NCBI GenBank assembly: GCA_012514255.1
Contig: JAAZAP010000328.1
Span: forward strand, 1-14,729
Length of the DNA: 14,729 bases
Reading direction: 5' to 3'
From: Bacteroidales bacterium
GTDB lineage: Bacteria > Bacteroidota > Bacteroidia > Bacteroidales > VadinHA17
Under the pieces are notes generated by a model, which saw nothing but the letters and a program-made list of their open reading frames with translations, had not been told where the DNA came from and searched no databases. How positions within the stretch are numbered: the first letter of the stretch is position 1; each line of letters opens with the position of its first letter. Both the position numbers and the translations under genes were made by a program. Of the stretch, positions 14,694 through 14,729 are shown piece after piece.

Positions 14694-14729
14694 TCAGTTA
14701 TTTACGGCTTCCCTGTTCTTTGTTTCCAC
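14694..14729 (-). CDS. C-terminal tail of an upstream gene, possibly the partner ABC ATPase, partial
   Basis: Read leftward from the window edge, one frame gives 11 residues (VETKNREAVNN) and a TGA at 14696-14694, three bases before the permease ATG. Such tight spacing is usual for ATPase-permease pairs in this family, so a NatA-like ATPase is the likely owner. Eleven residues cannot identify a protein, and the other two frames also run a few codons before a stop. The call depends on context. Confidence 0.35.
   Translation of the reverse strand: METKNREAVNN

Overview
The window looks like chromosomal DNA of a Bacteroidota (Bacteroidales-like) bacterium of moderate GC. The signs are the order parA-parB-DUF5683 protein-LysM lytic transglycosylase, a type-II chorismate mutase tail, a PF05096 glutaminyl cyclase lipoprotein, an MBOAT protein with the family's typical C-terminus (PFIYFRF), few Shine-Dalgarno sequences, and several TAnnTTTG boxes that fit the Bacteroidota -7 promoter element. 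I see no IS element, CRISPR array, tRNA or rRNA. No gap between genes exceeds about 145 bp.

Layout, left to right. (1) 1-155: the 3' end of a chorismate-mutase-type gene on +, overlapping tail to tail with pssA (phosphatidylserine synthase) on -. (2) 891-2448 (+): a small capless HAD-type hydrolase followed by a glutaminyl-peptide cyclotransferase lipoprotein, divergent from pssA. (3) 2449-2591: a short region rich in inverted repeats with a candidate promoter for the next operon. (4) 2592-9757 (+): a tightly packed cluster of parA, parB, a DUF5683 envelope protein, an MltD-like lytic transglycosylase with two LysM domains, and a 1076-residue fusion of an SGNH esterase-like domain to a complete MBOAT O-acyltransferase. 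(5) 9786-14729 (-), convergent with the previous cluster: the tail of an unidentified upstream gene, an ABC-2 (NatB-like) permease, an NtrC-type response regulator without a DNA-binding domain, and a GH2-family lipoprotein whose start codon overlaps the regulator's stop codon.

The + cluster joins chromosome partitioning (ParA/ParB) to cell-wall work: MltD cleaves glycan strands, and the SGNH-MBOAT fusion has the parts needed to pass an acyl group across the inner membrane and to transfer or remove it in the periplasm. Because O-acetylation of muramic acid blocks lytic transglycosylases, a cutter and a modifier in one operon is a coherent hypothesis, but the substrate is not shown by the sequence. 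The second point of interest is the GH2 protein: it keeps the acid/base Glu, but the expected nucleophile Glu is a Val through one base (GTG for GAG), so it may be non-catalytic, or the base may be an error.
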